Assembly (NCBI RefSeq): GCF_032854445.1
Contig: NC_088299.1
Span: 10,411,608 to 10,475,607 of the forward strand
Length of the DNA stretch: 64,000 bases
From: Liolophura sinensis
Taxonomy: Eukaryota > Mollusca > Polyplacophora > Chitonida > Chitonidae
Reading direction: 5' to 3'
This document shows positions 12,007 through 27,400 of this stretch, piece after piece. The notes beneath the pieces are model-generated. The model saw only the letters and a program-made list of their open reading frames with translations, did not search any database and was not told where the DNA came from. Made by a program: the position numbers and the translations under genes. Positions within the stretch are counted from its first letter, which is position 1; each line of letters starts with the position of its first letter.

Positions 12007-15000
12007 CTGCGACAAAGAAACAGATAAATGTCACTACAATAAGAGAACTCAAAATGAATACTTGTCAGTCATTTTTTTTAAAAATCAATCTGACAATGAA
12101 TTTGTTTGCTTAGCATAAAATTTCATTACAGATGACAAGGGGATAAGAGTTGCCTCCCTTTTGAAATGATCAGCGTGGTAAGCTAGCGAGATGAAGGGCA
12201 TTTTGCAGGACTTTGTGGGGTTATCTTACCCATACCCCATTTTCACGCAGAATTACACGCAGGACTAGCCTTGTACTGCTCAGTCTCACCTTTGTCTTTA
12301 AGCTCCTGGACAACAATCTTGTCCACTCTCATGGGAGGTTTGATGACCTTGAACTTGTCCATCCTCTTGCTGGCTTTACACAGCAGTAACAGGTCAGTGA
12401 ACAACATGCACTCCACATCCACCTATTTCACAACATAGACACAATGATTTAATAGATATATTTAATTTGTGTTTAATGTAGTTCTTAAAAAGTTTTAACG
12501 CATAGAACGGCAACACTTTAAGCTAAACTTTTAATACACTTCTGAACAACTGGCTCCTGTGCCCAGAATAAACCACTATGCCTTTGGCAGGTACCTGACA
12601 AACCTTCTGGCTCAATGCCACAGAGGGGCCTCCGTGGCTCAGTCGGTTAGCGCGCTAGCGCAGTGTAGTGACCCAGAAGCCTCTCACCAATGCGGTCGAT
12701 GTGAGTTCAAGACAAGCTCATGCTGGCTTCCTCTCCGGCCGTACGTGGGAAGGTCTGCCAGCAACCTGCGGATGGTCGTGGGTTTCCGCCGGGCTCTGCC
12801 CGGTTTCCACCCACCATAATGCTGGCCGCCGTCGTATAAGTGAAATATTCTTGAGTACGGCGTAAAACACCAATCAAAAAAAAAAAAAAAAAAAAAAATC
12901 AATGCCACAGAAGAAGTATTGAGATTTGAACCTGGGACATTAAAGGAGTCATCTGGGCCTGAGGTTCTTCAGCAAGAAGAATGCTATAGCCATCAGAATC
13001 CATAAAAACCCTGACGAAGATAGACACTGTTTCAATATTATAATACATGCATTTTATTGAGATGTTTTCTTCACCAATGATGGCGTATGTTTTAGGTGAA
13101 ATTTGCCAAAGTATGGCATAAAACAGTTGCACGAAAGTAAATACCTTAGCATGAAGGCACAAGAGATTTATTTATTTACTTATCTGATTGGTGTTTTACG
13201 TCATACTCAAGAAAATTTCACTTATACGACGGTGGCCAGCATTATGGTGGGAGGAAACCGAGGGAAACCCACGACCACCAGAGATTACTGTTGAAGGTCA
13301 TGTAAAACCCAAATAATAGTGACCGCTATACACATATATCCCCAGCAATATAACGTCATCTTAATGTTAGACTGCAAGCATATCAGTTATATCATTTATT
13401 ATGAAAGGATGTATAGCCATCAGAAACTTCAATTCAAGCATCTCCATATATGTATAAAATATTTCCGAACGAAGGACAAACTTCTGTCACAAAATAACGT
13501 CGCAGAATGTTTAGGATGTACAGAGCCAGTACTTACCCTCATCTGAGCATCCTTCAGCTTGAGCCCGGACTGGATGATGACACAGCGGGGTTGTTGAGCG
13601 TTACAGCCAGGCATGGGGTCCCACAGGTTCAGCTCACTGTACTGCTGGATCACCTATACACCAATACAGCAGTCATCAAACACCATCCAGAAACACACCA
13701 ATACAGTAGTCATCAAACACCAAAACCATCCCGATACACACCAATACAGTAGTCATCAAACACCAAAACCATCAAGAAACACACCAATACAGCAGTCATC
13801 AAACACCAAAGCCATCCAGAAACACACCAATACAGCAGTCATCAAACACCAAAACCACCCAGATACACACCAATACAGCAGTCATCAAACAACAAAACCA
13901 CCCAGATACACACCAATACAGCAGTCATCAAACACCATCCAGAAACACACCAATACAGCAGTCATAAAACACCAAAACCATCAAGAAACACACCAATACA
14001 GTAGTCATCAAACACCAAAGCCATCCAGAAACACACCAATACAGTAGTCATCAAACACCAAAACCATCCAGATACACACCAATACAGTAGTCATCAAACA
14101 CCAAAACCACCCAGATACACACCAATACAGCAGTCATCAAACACCAAAACCACCCAGATACACACCAATACAGCAGTCATCAAACACCAAAACCATCCAG
14201 ATACACACCAATACAGCAGTCAGCAATCACCATCCAGAAACACACCAATACAGCAGTCAGCAATCACCATCCAGAAACACACCAATACAACAGTCAGCAA
14301 TGACCAGAACCATCCAGATACACACCAATACAGCAGTCATCAAACACCATCCAGAAACACACACATAGAGGTCTTTAAGCACAAAAGCCATCAGATAAAT
14401 GTATTATAATAGGCTGGAACAACATATTTTTCCACACAAAATCAACATTATCCATTTCTGTTTGCTTGATAAATTGAGGAGTGTTTACTCTTGGCAACCT
14501 TGCTATAGCTCACCACTAGCCCACTCTTGGTGTACATCTATACTTTATCCCGCAATTAAAACACTCCGCTTTTCATTGGACAAAAATGATCACATGGGGT
14601 ACAGATATATTCTCGAACATTGGAGAAGATAATCTGCTGAGCAGGTTATTTCCTTTTGTTGGGTTGTGAAGAATGGTCACACCGCTGAAGCATCGTCCTT
14701 CTGCACTGAATTGTCATACATTTGTATATCCTAGGTGTATCACTGAGTAACCACGTAGCTAATAGAGGCCACAAGCATTCGTCAGGTGATGGTATATAGT
14801 TACTAAACTGATCTGTAGACAAGGTAAGCAGCTGGCTGCTAGCCCCTGTAACCAGTCAATGTCCATTCCACACTCGCACACAGACAATCCCACATCAGGC
14901 TATTTGTGACAGAAATCTGCGTATTATTACACAAAGCTACTGTAGAGTAGGGTCTTTGTAACTTGGAAATTTGGACACAACTGTCTGAATATAATAATGA

Positions 15001-18000
15001 TGAGGTGCCAAAAATGTTTTAAAATTGTATTTTAAAATTTGACACAAGTCAGAAATGGCTTTGTGGATTCGGCTCCAGGTACTATATTTTACAGGGTCGT
15101 ATCTAGCCTTACCTCTTTGCACTCGTCATTGGGGGGCTCCACCGCATCATAGGACTCTATCTTACTGATGATGGCCCCCAGCCGCTCCTGCTCATGACAC
15201 TTTCTCAGCTCCCCATTCACATGAGTAACAAAACGGTCCACATTTCCTATCTGTGAGGAAAGCGCAGAAATTCAGATTTCAAAAGGATATTGTTGTGATA
15301 AGAACCTGGTTCTTTCCAGACTCCTTTGAATGGTGAAAGATACTGTGCACCTCATACTACACTAGTGAGTACACATGCAGCGTACCGTTCGGCCTTTGCC
15401 CTATTTCTAAGCAGCCTTACCATTTCTGAGTTTACCATTTCCAAGATAATTTAATATTAACCAGATAGGTCAGAATTTTTAAGACTTTTCACAATTTAAA
15501 AATAGGACCACGTTTCCATGACAACTAATCATTTCTCTCATGTATCAGAATTTCAACAGTAAAACGATTAACCATTATTTCAGATTCCTCATCATTTATT
15601 GCACGCTGCTAAATCACAATTTCTCATTTAGTAGTTCTATAGTGGTAGATAATTTCAAACTGGTCTTCATCTTTTATGATACAGATCACTGATAACTCAG
15701 AATCTCTTCATGATAGCTCACCATTTTTAATCCAATAGCTCAGTAGCTCTGAGATAACTCCCCATTTACAGTTCAGTATCTCTGAGAAAACTCACCGTTT
15801 CCAGTTCACTAGTTCTGAGATAACTCCCCACTTACACCTGAGTAGTTCTCATGTAACTCACCCTTTACGGTTCACCAGCTCTGATGTCAAATCATCATAT
15901 ACAGTTCAAGGGCTCTAAGATAACTCCCCCTTTCTAAGATAACTCCCCCTTTCTAAGATAACTCTCCCTTTCTAAGATAACTCTCCCTTTCTAAGATAAC
16001 TCCCCCTTCCTTAGATAACTCCCCCTTTCTAAGATAACTCCCCCTTTCTAAGATAACTCCCCCTTCCTTAGATAACTCCCCCTTTCTAAGATAACTCCCC
16101 CTTTCTAAGATAACTCCCCCTTTCTAAGATAACTCCCCCTTCCTTAGATAACTCTCCCTTTCTAAGATAACTCCCACTTTCTAAGATAACTCCCCCTTTC
16201 TAAGATAACTCCCCCTTTCTAAGATAACTCCCACTTTCTAAGATAACTCACTATTTCTAAGATAACTCACCATTTCTAAGATGGCTCTGCGTTGCTTATC
16301 GTCCTCTGTTTTTCTGAGTACAGCTTGCAGTAGGAGGGAATACTTTGTCAGCCGTTGCATCGGTTTAACCAGCAAATCTGTCAGTTTTAGCCTATTGCAC
16401 TGCTTCTGAGCTTCTGCCCACTGTAACACACAAACAACATCAACTTAACATGGTCAGAAAAAAAGGTATTAAAAAACATAATAATAACTGTTACTTAATT
16501 AACATTAACTAGTGTTGAGAGTTTTTCTTTTTCACCAGTGTCATGGGCGATCACTATTACGAGTGGAACAAAAACAAGGGGTGTGGAAAAATCACCCTTT
16601 CATTGTGCCCCACATTCTCTCCAACCTGTGAACTGTCATTGATTTCAGTTGAAAAGCTGTAAATACTGCATCAGGCAGCGTTTGACCTCCTGTATTTCAC
16701 ATGAGGTTCACCATGTTCAAGTGACACATCTGCCTTGATTGTGTTTGATTAGTTCACCTGTATAGGTCACTTTTTGTCCAGTTTGATTACGTAATTATCA
16801 CAAAAACTTAGGTGTTGTCATCAAAAGTGTCATTTTGGAGCCGTTATGTGCATTTTTAACATACCAAACTTTTGGTGAAATATAGTATTTTTACAAATGT
16901 GAGAAGGTGACACTAAAAAGTTTACTATGTGAATTTGTAAATGGCCATTCTTCTGGTCTTCTATACTCACCACAACAAAGGCTTTGAAGAGATCATTGTC
17001 CTTATACCTGGCCTTCATGTAATCCAGGCATGGTTTTTGTTCTAAGCAGTATTTGGTATAAGGTTTGAAGTTATCAGCAAACTGTAACACAATCAAAAGC
17101 ATAGGACATGAAACAGTATTGCTATACACCAGTGTAGGAGTGCCTGGAAAAACTTACAACTTCTTCAAGTTGCAGAGCTTTGGAACGTATTCCTCGTGAA
17201 AACCCAATTTTCAGCATTCCCTGTCTCAAGACATACAAACATTTATTTAACATTTGTTCCGTAGATTACTTGATTACTCCCCTAAAATGCAGAGCTCTTC
17301 GGCCGTATGTGGGAAGGTCTGCCCACAACCTGCGGATGGTCGTGGGTTTCCTCCCAACATAATGCTGGCTGCCGTCATGTAAGTGAAATATTCTTGAGTA
17401 CGGCATAAAACACCCATCAAATAAATAAATAAAAGGAGAGAAGATTTTCGGCACCATGAATTATGCTGCAAAATTCAAAACTCAAGGAAATAAGTGTACA
17501 TTGACTGATGATGAAAATCTGTCAACACTTTTAACATCATATTAACATGAAATGTAAAGAAAATATGCATTCTTGCACATTGGCTCCTGACATACATGCC
17601 TGTCTTTTTTTTTTTATAGATTCATATTTTATTTTTTTTTAATTTCATTTTATTTTTATTTAACGGTTTATCCACAACTATCACTAGGTGATTGTGGTTT
17701 AGACACCCCTTCCAAAAAAAAAGAGCATATTTCCATGTTATTTTGACTTTGCTAGATGTTACCAGTAAAGCGTTGCATATTTCAGTATGAACATACCTAC
17801 AAAAACCTTAGACCTTAGTACATGTATACCTGTAGAAACTAAAACACACATTCCTCACCTTTTTAAAACCATCTTTCATCAGTGATGGATCTAGAGGTTT
17901 CCTAGTTTCCCTTGTACTTTCTAGAACTGTCAGAAAATGCTCTTTCCAGAATTTGCAGTTGGCTAGGTAAATCTGGTTTATATTGCTGAACAATTTTTCT

Positions 18001-18430
18001 GTCTCAATCTGAAATGGCAAAAAAAAAAAAAATGTTAATGGCCTCGAAAATATCCTATTTCATTTGGCACACACTGTATCTCTTAGAAACCAGAGTTAAG
18101 TTGTACTGAAAAGCCAGTCTCAACCATTTTTTGTTGGGGGTAGCTTGTAAAATGACAAATAGCGCTACAAAATTGAGCAGCTGTGTTACAAAGCTTGTGT
18201 CTTTAAACAAATCTTACTAATAATGAATTACAGCTCAAACGAAACACCAATTAGCTCCAAAAGTCTTGAACCTATATTTAAACTATAACATCAGCAGATT
18301 TGAAAAGTCATTAACAAAAGCACTCACCTCATTTAACACCAACTCTTGTTGCAAATTTAACAAGACTGAGATAAAGAGCTGAAACATCAAAGGAACCAAG
18401 TCTAAAGTTGGCATTTATTGAATACTGTTG

Positions 18431-18466
<36 letters not shown>

Positions 18467-21400
18467 TTACATGTTAATGGAGACAAAATCTGGAAGCACT
18501 ATGATCTTACTTTTCTTGATGACTTATATGCTCATATCCACATTGCCATTATACAGAAATACAAATACAAAGGAGAAATTCTGAAACCATAATGAAAAAA
18601 ATGCACATACAATTAACTTCTGTTTGATTTATTCATTTATTTATTTGATTGGTGTTGATTGGTGCACTCAAGAATATTTCTCTTATACGACGGCTACAGT
18701 GGGAGGAAACCGGGCAGAGTTCGGGAAAACACACAACCATCCGCAGGTTGCTGCAGGACCTTCCCACTTACGGTCGGACAGGAAGCAAACTTCTGTCTGA
18801 AGCAGTGAACTAAGACTGACTTACATCTGTGATAACGTTGAGAGACTTGATATACTGAACTTCTGTCTGAAGCAGTGAACTAAGACTGACTTACATCTGT
18901 GATAACTTTGAGAGACTTGATATACTGAACTTCTGTCTGAAGCAGTGAACTAAGACTGACTTACATCTGTGATAACTTTGAGAGACTTGATATACTGAAC
19001 TTCTGTCTGAAGCAGTGAACTAAGACTGACTTACATCTGTGATAACTTTGAGAGACTTGATATACTGAACTTCTGTCTGAAGCAATGAACTAAGACTGAC
19101 TTACATCTGTGATAACTTTGAGAGACTTGATATACTGAACTTCTGTCTGAAGCAGTTCCCAGATAGCCTCTTGCTGATCATGCTGCCTTTTTGTCAGACT
19201 CTGAAATATTATAAGAGAATAAAATGATTTTATTGGAAGAGACAGAAACTAGAGGAAAATGTGAAAAAGGGGTCAAAAGGAATCAAATACCGTCCTTAGT
19301 CCCTAGTTAATCAACGTTTTTTGCAGATAGCAAATTGCATTCAGATGTAATCTAATCTAATGCAATTAAACCATTTTTTTCATTCTGTGTTGATTACATG
19401 TAACTTCAACCAAAGTCTGCATGAAGTACACAGTAAATGTCGATTAATAGTGAAGTAGACAGAAATGTAAAGTACACCTAAATAGACTGAGAAATAGTCT
19501 GAATAACAATGTAAACCTCAGCAGGCGGAAATAAAACAATGATGTTCATCGAAACTGGGTTTCAAGGTAGAAACAGACCTCATACAACAGAGAAATAGAC
19601 AGAAATACATTTAAAAAAAGTATATGCGCACCTCATATCGGATTTTAGATGGAAATACACAGTGCACCTCAGTAGAAAAATAACTAGCCGCAAAAATATG
19701 AATAAAGATGGTGAAAAAATTTAGAGCATAAAATGTCTGTCTACATGACCAGATGTACTGTAAATGGTTTCTAAAAACAGTGGAGACACTTGTAAAAAAA
19801 AAAAATGGAGAGAGAAACGAACAGTAACCGAGAAGTGTGTGAACTTGGTGGACTTCACAGGTAAAAAAAAAAAAGACGTTTCATTACACCTCTGTGGCTA
19901 AATGTAATGTGTAAAACTTTTCATGGCCTTTGTTCCAACACGAACCATATGTCATATTAGTCAACCTTGATATCACGATTTATCGTACCGTTCACCTGTG
20001 CCAGCAAAAAGTGGCTCAATAAACACACAACCCTGGAATGCTCTCACATGTATATGAAATAATTACTGCTCTCAACATATCTGTAATGTCCATTTCAGCT
20101 TTGAACCTTTTTTCCACCTACAAGTTCATGTTTTGAGCAGGGTTTCCCTTCCCACTTTCACACCAATTTGTGATTCATCTGTCTACTGGTAAAATTTTCA
20201 CGAGGCAACTGTGATCATACTGTAATTTGTCAACCTTATTTATGAAGCTTTTGTATCAATTACATTTACACGTATCAAAGTCCTGGATAGTAACAGGTCC
20301 TACAGAGCTAACCTTATCGGTACTTTGATTGCAATTAAGCAAACCAAATTTGACAGATTAAAGCACATGAATTACATCTCGCACCACAAATACTGGAGTG
20401 TATGCATGTGTATGTCGTGAAGATTGAAGATTGATAGCCAAAAAGTGACAACCATTAAACAAGTCACACATGAGAGTGAGTCAACATTTCGAAAAGCATT
20501 TGTCATAAATATGAATATACATATAATAAGAGTTGAGTAAAACGTTGACTTCACATGTCCTCTGAGATAACTTCCTTCCCCCAATAGGGATTTTTAGAAA
20601 AATGTAAATGTTCAATATAATTGTGTGCTGAATAATGGATAATGGAAGGCTGAATATAAATATTTGCGCATTTTCTGCATATGACATTTACACAGCAAAC
20701 TGAAACTATGCTGTATCTTTGGTGGATTTATGACCAGTGTTCTACCTAGTACGTAATACATTTACAATGTCAAAAGTCATGTCTGAATCCAATTTATGAA
20801 TCTCCATAATTTGATTTAGGAGAAAATGTAAACTATGAAAGATTAAATTTTACAAAGACCAACTTATCTGTCCGCAGTGCACACCTAACCAGGTGTTTTC
20901 AGGTGTTAACTAATTCTGTCATTTTTAGCATTTCTCAATTAAATTCTGAACCTTTTTCTTATGTATTTTTTTGTATAAATAAAGAGGAATTCCTCCAAAA
21001 AGAGGACAAATCTCATGCCTGTATAAAACACAAAAACTATGGTGTCATGGCATGAACATTACTGTATGTACCAAACATAGTTTGTTGTTTGTCCCCAGGT
21101 TTGTTACCGGACTATTTAGGTGATACACCTACACAGGTGGCCCATGTACAGGGGGCTCATGTACAGGTACACAGCCTGCTAGAGTACGAGGCCTTAACTC
21201 GGCTAAAATTAGGAAAATTAAACACTTATCATTTAAACATATACACTGAGACAACCTGGGTAAACCACCGGCTCAGTCATAAAGCTTTACTGGACTGTGA
21301 TTGATGGGATTCAGGATTGACCTCTGACAGGTTTTCTTCTGCAAAGCCACAAGACAACTCCTGACCGGGACTTATATATATCCTATGCCTTTTATAAATC

Positions 21401-24400
21401 AGTCTAATCAACATGAAGATGGGCACTAACATTGTTTTTTGTTGTCATGAATGTAAAGAAGTAAGCTTAAGTTTTCATGGATTCATTGACTGATTTGATT
21501 ATTTTTTCAAGCAATGTACTAAATACTTTATTAGTTATATGATGTTGGGCAGGCTTATGAAAAGTGAAGAAAATCTAGAACTGTTTGATAAAGCTTAATT
21601 ACCCCAAATGACCACAAATTTTCTCCATGACTGACTTGTTAATTTTTCTGAGCCTGATTCTGAGAGTTCTGTTGATTTTAGAAAGGTCTTTGGAGGTTTG
21701 CTTGGATGATATTCTGCTTGAAAATTTCAGCATTATAAGTAATATTTTGTGACATTTATTTGTCTCTAACAATGCATTTCATATTATTGAAACACATGTT
21801 ATAGAATAGTAAAAGCTGAACAATTACACTGTACTACTGGTAACATAGATTTCAAATACTGGCAGAGAAAAAATCACAGAGTTTGTAATATAATGCTTCA
21901 AGACCTATAGACGTCTGCAATGGTTAAAGTAAGTTTAGAAGGGATAATTAACAAATGTCAAATAAGGAAAGAAAAAAGATAAAGCTGAGTTGTAATTGGC
22001 CAAGACCCCATCAAGATTTGATCAAATTACCTCAGAGTCAACCTAGTGACTACTCAGTACCAGAGTCAACCTAGTGACTACTCACTAGTGACATGAAATG
22101 CTGGCGAGCACTGTAGCTGTTGGACTCTGAAGTCCCTGGTACTTAACCTGGATTGGTCTAAGACAATTTTCAGCACTAGAATCTGTGTTAATATATCAAC
22201 AACCCATTAAATGTAAATTCTGAATAATCATAATACTTAATCCACTTTATATTTGACATCCACTAATTTGATGTGAAAGATTATCTCACGGAAGCATTGG
22301 CGACCAGTGAACTCCAGTGTGCCTCCAGCTCAAAAAGCTCCGTGGGGTAGACAGGCTGTCCTGGGATACGCATCAAGTCTGGTAAGCCTGGGAGACCATT
22401 TGTACTGTAACCAGTCAACACCTCGTTCAGCTGCTCTTGTTTTTCACGATCCTGAAACAGCAATGATCATTATAAAAAAGCGTTTTATTTATTTCATTGG
22501 TGTTTAATGCCATACTATAGAATATTTCACCTGTACCACAGAAGTCAAGTTTAGGGTTACTCTATTATGGTACATTTTCCTGTTCAGTGGCGACTCAGGT
22601 CCAAGCTGGATTGACCACTGTTCTATGAACCATAGACTGCACAGCTCGGGCCCAAGTTACACGTACTTAAGGCAGGTAAGGTTTATCATTCCTGAACATT
22701 TTTCGCTTATGAAAGATAAACTTTCAGTGCACATGATTTTCAGTTGTCTCCAGCTTTTCGATTCTGAAGACAAAAACACATTGCTTTTGCTGGCCAATTT
22801 CAGGGCTTCACAAAAAAAAGAGTAATTTTATCTGTCTATACAGAATAACGCCTTTAGCATATGCTTGAATAAACACCTTGTAAACATATGGAAAGGTTGA
22901 AGAATGACAGTAGAGCCTGGACGAAGCCAGGGTTCCTGACTCGGTACGTCACACTGTAAGCCTTAATTCTGATAAGAAGTTGGCGGTGGCAGGATTTGAA
23001 CTCCCCCCCCCCCCACACTGCATGGTTAAGGGTTAGCAGTTTCTGGGGAAACCCATTAGACAGTTTGACCAGCTGGGGTCCAGGCTGTTTTTATAGAAAG
23101 ATATTCATAGATACATATATTGTTAACCCGTGACAACACTAGTTGTTGTACTGTACAGTAGGCTTATATGCCCGTGTTGAGACCTTCATTAGCTGCAGGC
23201 GATTAGCGCACAGTGAGCACGTGATATGTGCTGATTTGCTTGTTTGATAGCCATTGTCACTTAAAAAATTAACCAAGTCATAACATGATGATGTCTTTAT
23301 GCAGTAGGATGGTCTAAGAGTAAATCATGCACAAGATAAAATCTGATCTCCTGACATGCAAATACCCAAATGCCCTAAGTCAGGAATCAGATGTAATAAA
23401 ATGATAGTGACCCATGATTTGTACAGGCCTTAATGCTGCAAAGTGTTGGATGTGGCAAGTAATTTGATTAAAGCACTGCTGATTTAAGATACCACCTTAG
23501 TTTTGATCTATCATGTAAAATAGATGCACATGTGTCATATATATTGTACGTGGGCATGTCTCCACGCCATTCTTGAACCAATCAAACCAGTTAATAATAT
23601 TTTCATATCTCTATGAACTGAGACAAAATCAGTTGGATTGGCCAGTTTCAGGGTTTCACAGAAAATATAATTTGATCAGTCAACATACAATAATTTCCTC
23701 AGAATATGCTTGAATAAGCACCTTGAAATCACGAGAAATGGTTGAAGAATTACAGTATATATAGCATGCGAGCACATGCTATGACTGCTCTGGTGTCTTG
23801 CATACACAATGCAAAAGCAGCAACAGTATTTACAAATTCATCAACAAGAACACCAAAAAGACTCTTGCTGTAGAGCATCCAATCACATGAATCAGTAATA
23901 TTATCAAGCAATCATGAATAGCAGCAGCTAGCATGGTTCTCGGCTTTCCCTTCTCATTTTAATAGAGGACGATGTACTGCAGCAGCCGACATGTGGCCAG
24001 TGCAAGTGCACAGCACACAAACAGTAGGTGTGGATCTTGTGACCTGGAGAGATCAGGCTGGTCACAGCCCGTGGAGGTGTGACTGTGTCAAATCAATAAT
24101 CAAGGACAATCATGTACTAAGCCCTCAGATGTCGACCACCGCAGGAGCCAGTACCACACAGACAAAAATCAATTGGCCACGCAGATTTACAGAGTTGAAT
24201 TATGAAGGCGTGCACCTGAGGGGAGCCGCCAAGGAGGGCGGTGGCGTTGTTGTTACACATCAACCCTCTACTAAGCGATCACAACTCTAGCAAAAGCATA
24301 TCTATTGATCACATAACACAGGCATCGTTTTATAGCAGGTTAACAGTTGATGTGTTATAGCATCATTTGGTCAAATCTTACTTGCCTTGGGTGTTCTTTG

Positions 24401-27400
24401 CACAACGTAAGCCATGACTTGAGGCTGAGGCTGGCGCGGCATTTGTGACATACAACATATACAGCGCGTATTATAGTGACAACTGAGCAGGAATGTACAA
24501 GAGCTCTTCCAAGGGAGACTATTCTTTTATGAAAGAGATTACTGCTTAAAATCACAGATACCTGTACTTCATGTCATCCAAAAATCTGACCACAGGCACA
24601 ACACGTTTTTTAGGTTTCTAAATAGTATCTTAGGTAGGTCCTTAGCAATCAAATTTGTTGAAGATTTAAGGTATCTAAAGAAAAGGCTATTTCTGTAGCC
24701 TGTAGGGAAAAGGTGTTCTTTTTAGATATAACAGGGATTATCATACTTTTTCTCTTAGAGAAATTAATTGACAGATGCTAACCAATCATCTGAAGTGCCA
24801 AACACATTGTTAACATACTCTGATTCTTTTATTTAAGGGGATATCTCGTACACTCTATTCAACGAGTACGTGGTTGAAACAGGAATATGCGGTTTGTTTT
24901 GTTCTCACACTAATGGCCCATATAATAATTTACAATATATCCATATCTTTACTTTTCTGAAAAAAAAACCAACAAAAAACAAAAAAAAGAGAAATGCATT
25001 TTTTTTTTTAGCTTTCAGCACTAATAATACCTGTCCTAAACATGAGAAAATTACATTATTAAAACACATATTACAGTGTATAATTAAAATACACTTATTT
25101 ACCCATGGGTAGTGCATGGTTTCTTTTCTATGTTAACATGTACATTGATTTTTCATGAAATTTTCAATCATTATCTTCACATATCATTTTTACTCTTTCA
25201 GTTGTGAGCTTTATGTAGTTTATTATACAAGAGAAGAAACACATAACTACTGTTCATCTATTTTATTTGCTTCGTGCTTTATGGTGAATACTAATGAAAT
25301 TTCCATCTCTGCATGTTCATCAGGTGTGCAGGACACAAGAGTGTCTGGAGTAACAAGCTACATGCAAGCATTAAGGAAAGTTTCAAATAAGTGATCGAGT
25401 CATGAAGAATTTATACTTATTCTGTTATCATGTTCTTCACTTGTTACTTTGAGCAGTGTAGTTCATAAACCTAAGCATGTTAAGGGACGATACTGAAAAG
25501 TGTACAATAACTAAAATCAGACGTGAGACGCCTCCGTAGTCATCACATTGTTGCACATACACAACTCTTGGAGATTTAAGTTCAGACTGTAACCGAATCT
25601 TTCAGCTAACAATCTCAATAGCCTTCTGGACAATCAGCCCAAACTGCTTCACTGTACATAAACTTGTAAAAGTTGCACGGTTTATTATTCCAATATTACA
25701 ACGTATCCGGTAACACACATAATAGAGTCATAATGGCCAATCCCACTACTCTTACCATCTTGTTCACGGCAAAGCCTGTATACAGGTATGTGTGCCCTCA
25801 TACATGTGCATGAAGTTTTAACACTTCTCGGCTCGGTAGTCTACAATTTTGTACCTAGCCCTAAAATACCTGTGTAACAGTCATTTAACTATGAACTAAA
25901 TCTGCTGCTGTTGTATTCCAGACTTTGGACCAATGCACACTGGCTGCTGAGTTTATACGACTTAATACCAGCATTAGCTAATACACTTTTGAACAACTGG
26001 GCCCTATTTTTTTTTAACTGTTCTCCACATATCACTTGTACACCAATAACCCACAGCCAGCTACAGTACTTGTACAGTGTAAAATCTATATGGTACAGCC
26101 TATTATACCACCGGCCTAATCTGCTAATCCCTCTTGCTCATTAATTAACCTGAAGGATGTCCTCTACAACAACCATGTAGTCCGACAGGTGTGAGCTGGT
26201 TATTGCTGGACTTGCTATCTTTTAGCACAAACATTTTCCCATGATAAGGTACTAGCTATATGTGAGTTATAATTCTAACCATAAACAGGAGCTTTATCTA
26301 CCATAATTATCAAAAACTGGAAATAGTGAATTTGATTTCACCACCACCACTACTGAGACAGAGTGTACGCCCATTTATCTATGAATACGTCTTATAATTC
26401 AAACATACCAGTGACCCAATTCCCAAAGTTAAACATATAAAAAATTTCAAGTAACACACCTACATGGACTACTCCATGGTAACGCAAGTGTCAATGAAAA
26501 ACTGAGCACAAATAGTGAAAAACTGAGCACAAATAGCGAAAAACTGAGCATAAACTGCTGCATAGGTACATCGTACATTTCTATAGGAATGTGTTTAAGA
26601 CGGATGTACACATACATGTAGACAGTATGCTTTAAAAAATAGAAAAAAAAAGACAAATAAAAAAAGGAAAGAAAATATGTTACCTTTGTTCTTCTTTTTT
26701 GAAACCAGAACACCTTATCAGCCAGTGTGGGCGTAAGTTTAACTTAGTGACATTTCTATCTGAATCTTTGACTTCATAAACTTTGCTTTTTACTAGTCAT
26801 TATTCTACATAGTTTGTCTCCTATACAAACACGTCACTCCCATGACCCATCAATGAAACTGTCCAAACAGTTTACACCTGACAGTTATATGACATCATAT
26901 TTTATATATTCGTATCCTAAACAATGCACTTCATGTTCAAAATGTTAATCATTTAATTTCTGTCACAACTCAATATCCTGTCATCATGAAAGTGTGAGCT
27001 AGACTATGGTAATTAAATCATACAAGGCTATATTCATTTCCGTAATTACTTTGGGCTGAACTAATCAATATGTTGGTTCACTTTAAGTAAGTTTTATTTT
27101 ATTTTACTTCTGTGAGATTCAACATAACAATGATTAATTACTTAGTTAACAAAATGAAAATTAATCAATTTACCGACAACTTAAAATCAATTAAAAATCA
27201 TATAAAACAAAATCATTTAATCTACTGCAGTCGATAAAATGTTCACGCACATACACACCATATACACAGTGCTTTTCCCCCTTAACAAATGTGCTGCTTT
27301 CCTGGAACTGAAGAGCTACCTTTCTGGAACAAAAGTGTATTTTGTTCCTCCTTAAACAAGCGTGCTGTTTTGAATTAAGAGTGCTTTTTGCCCTTAGCAT

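Noticed and set aside
12625-12712. Functional tRNA gene
   Set aside because: A and B boxes are present, but the fold is degenerate and it is the head of a SINE with a tail and target-site duplication.
13613-14047. 144-codon plus-strand ORF (HQYSSHQTPKP repeats)
   Set aside because: Reads through the 43-bp minisatellite antisense to the gene; a repeat artefact.
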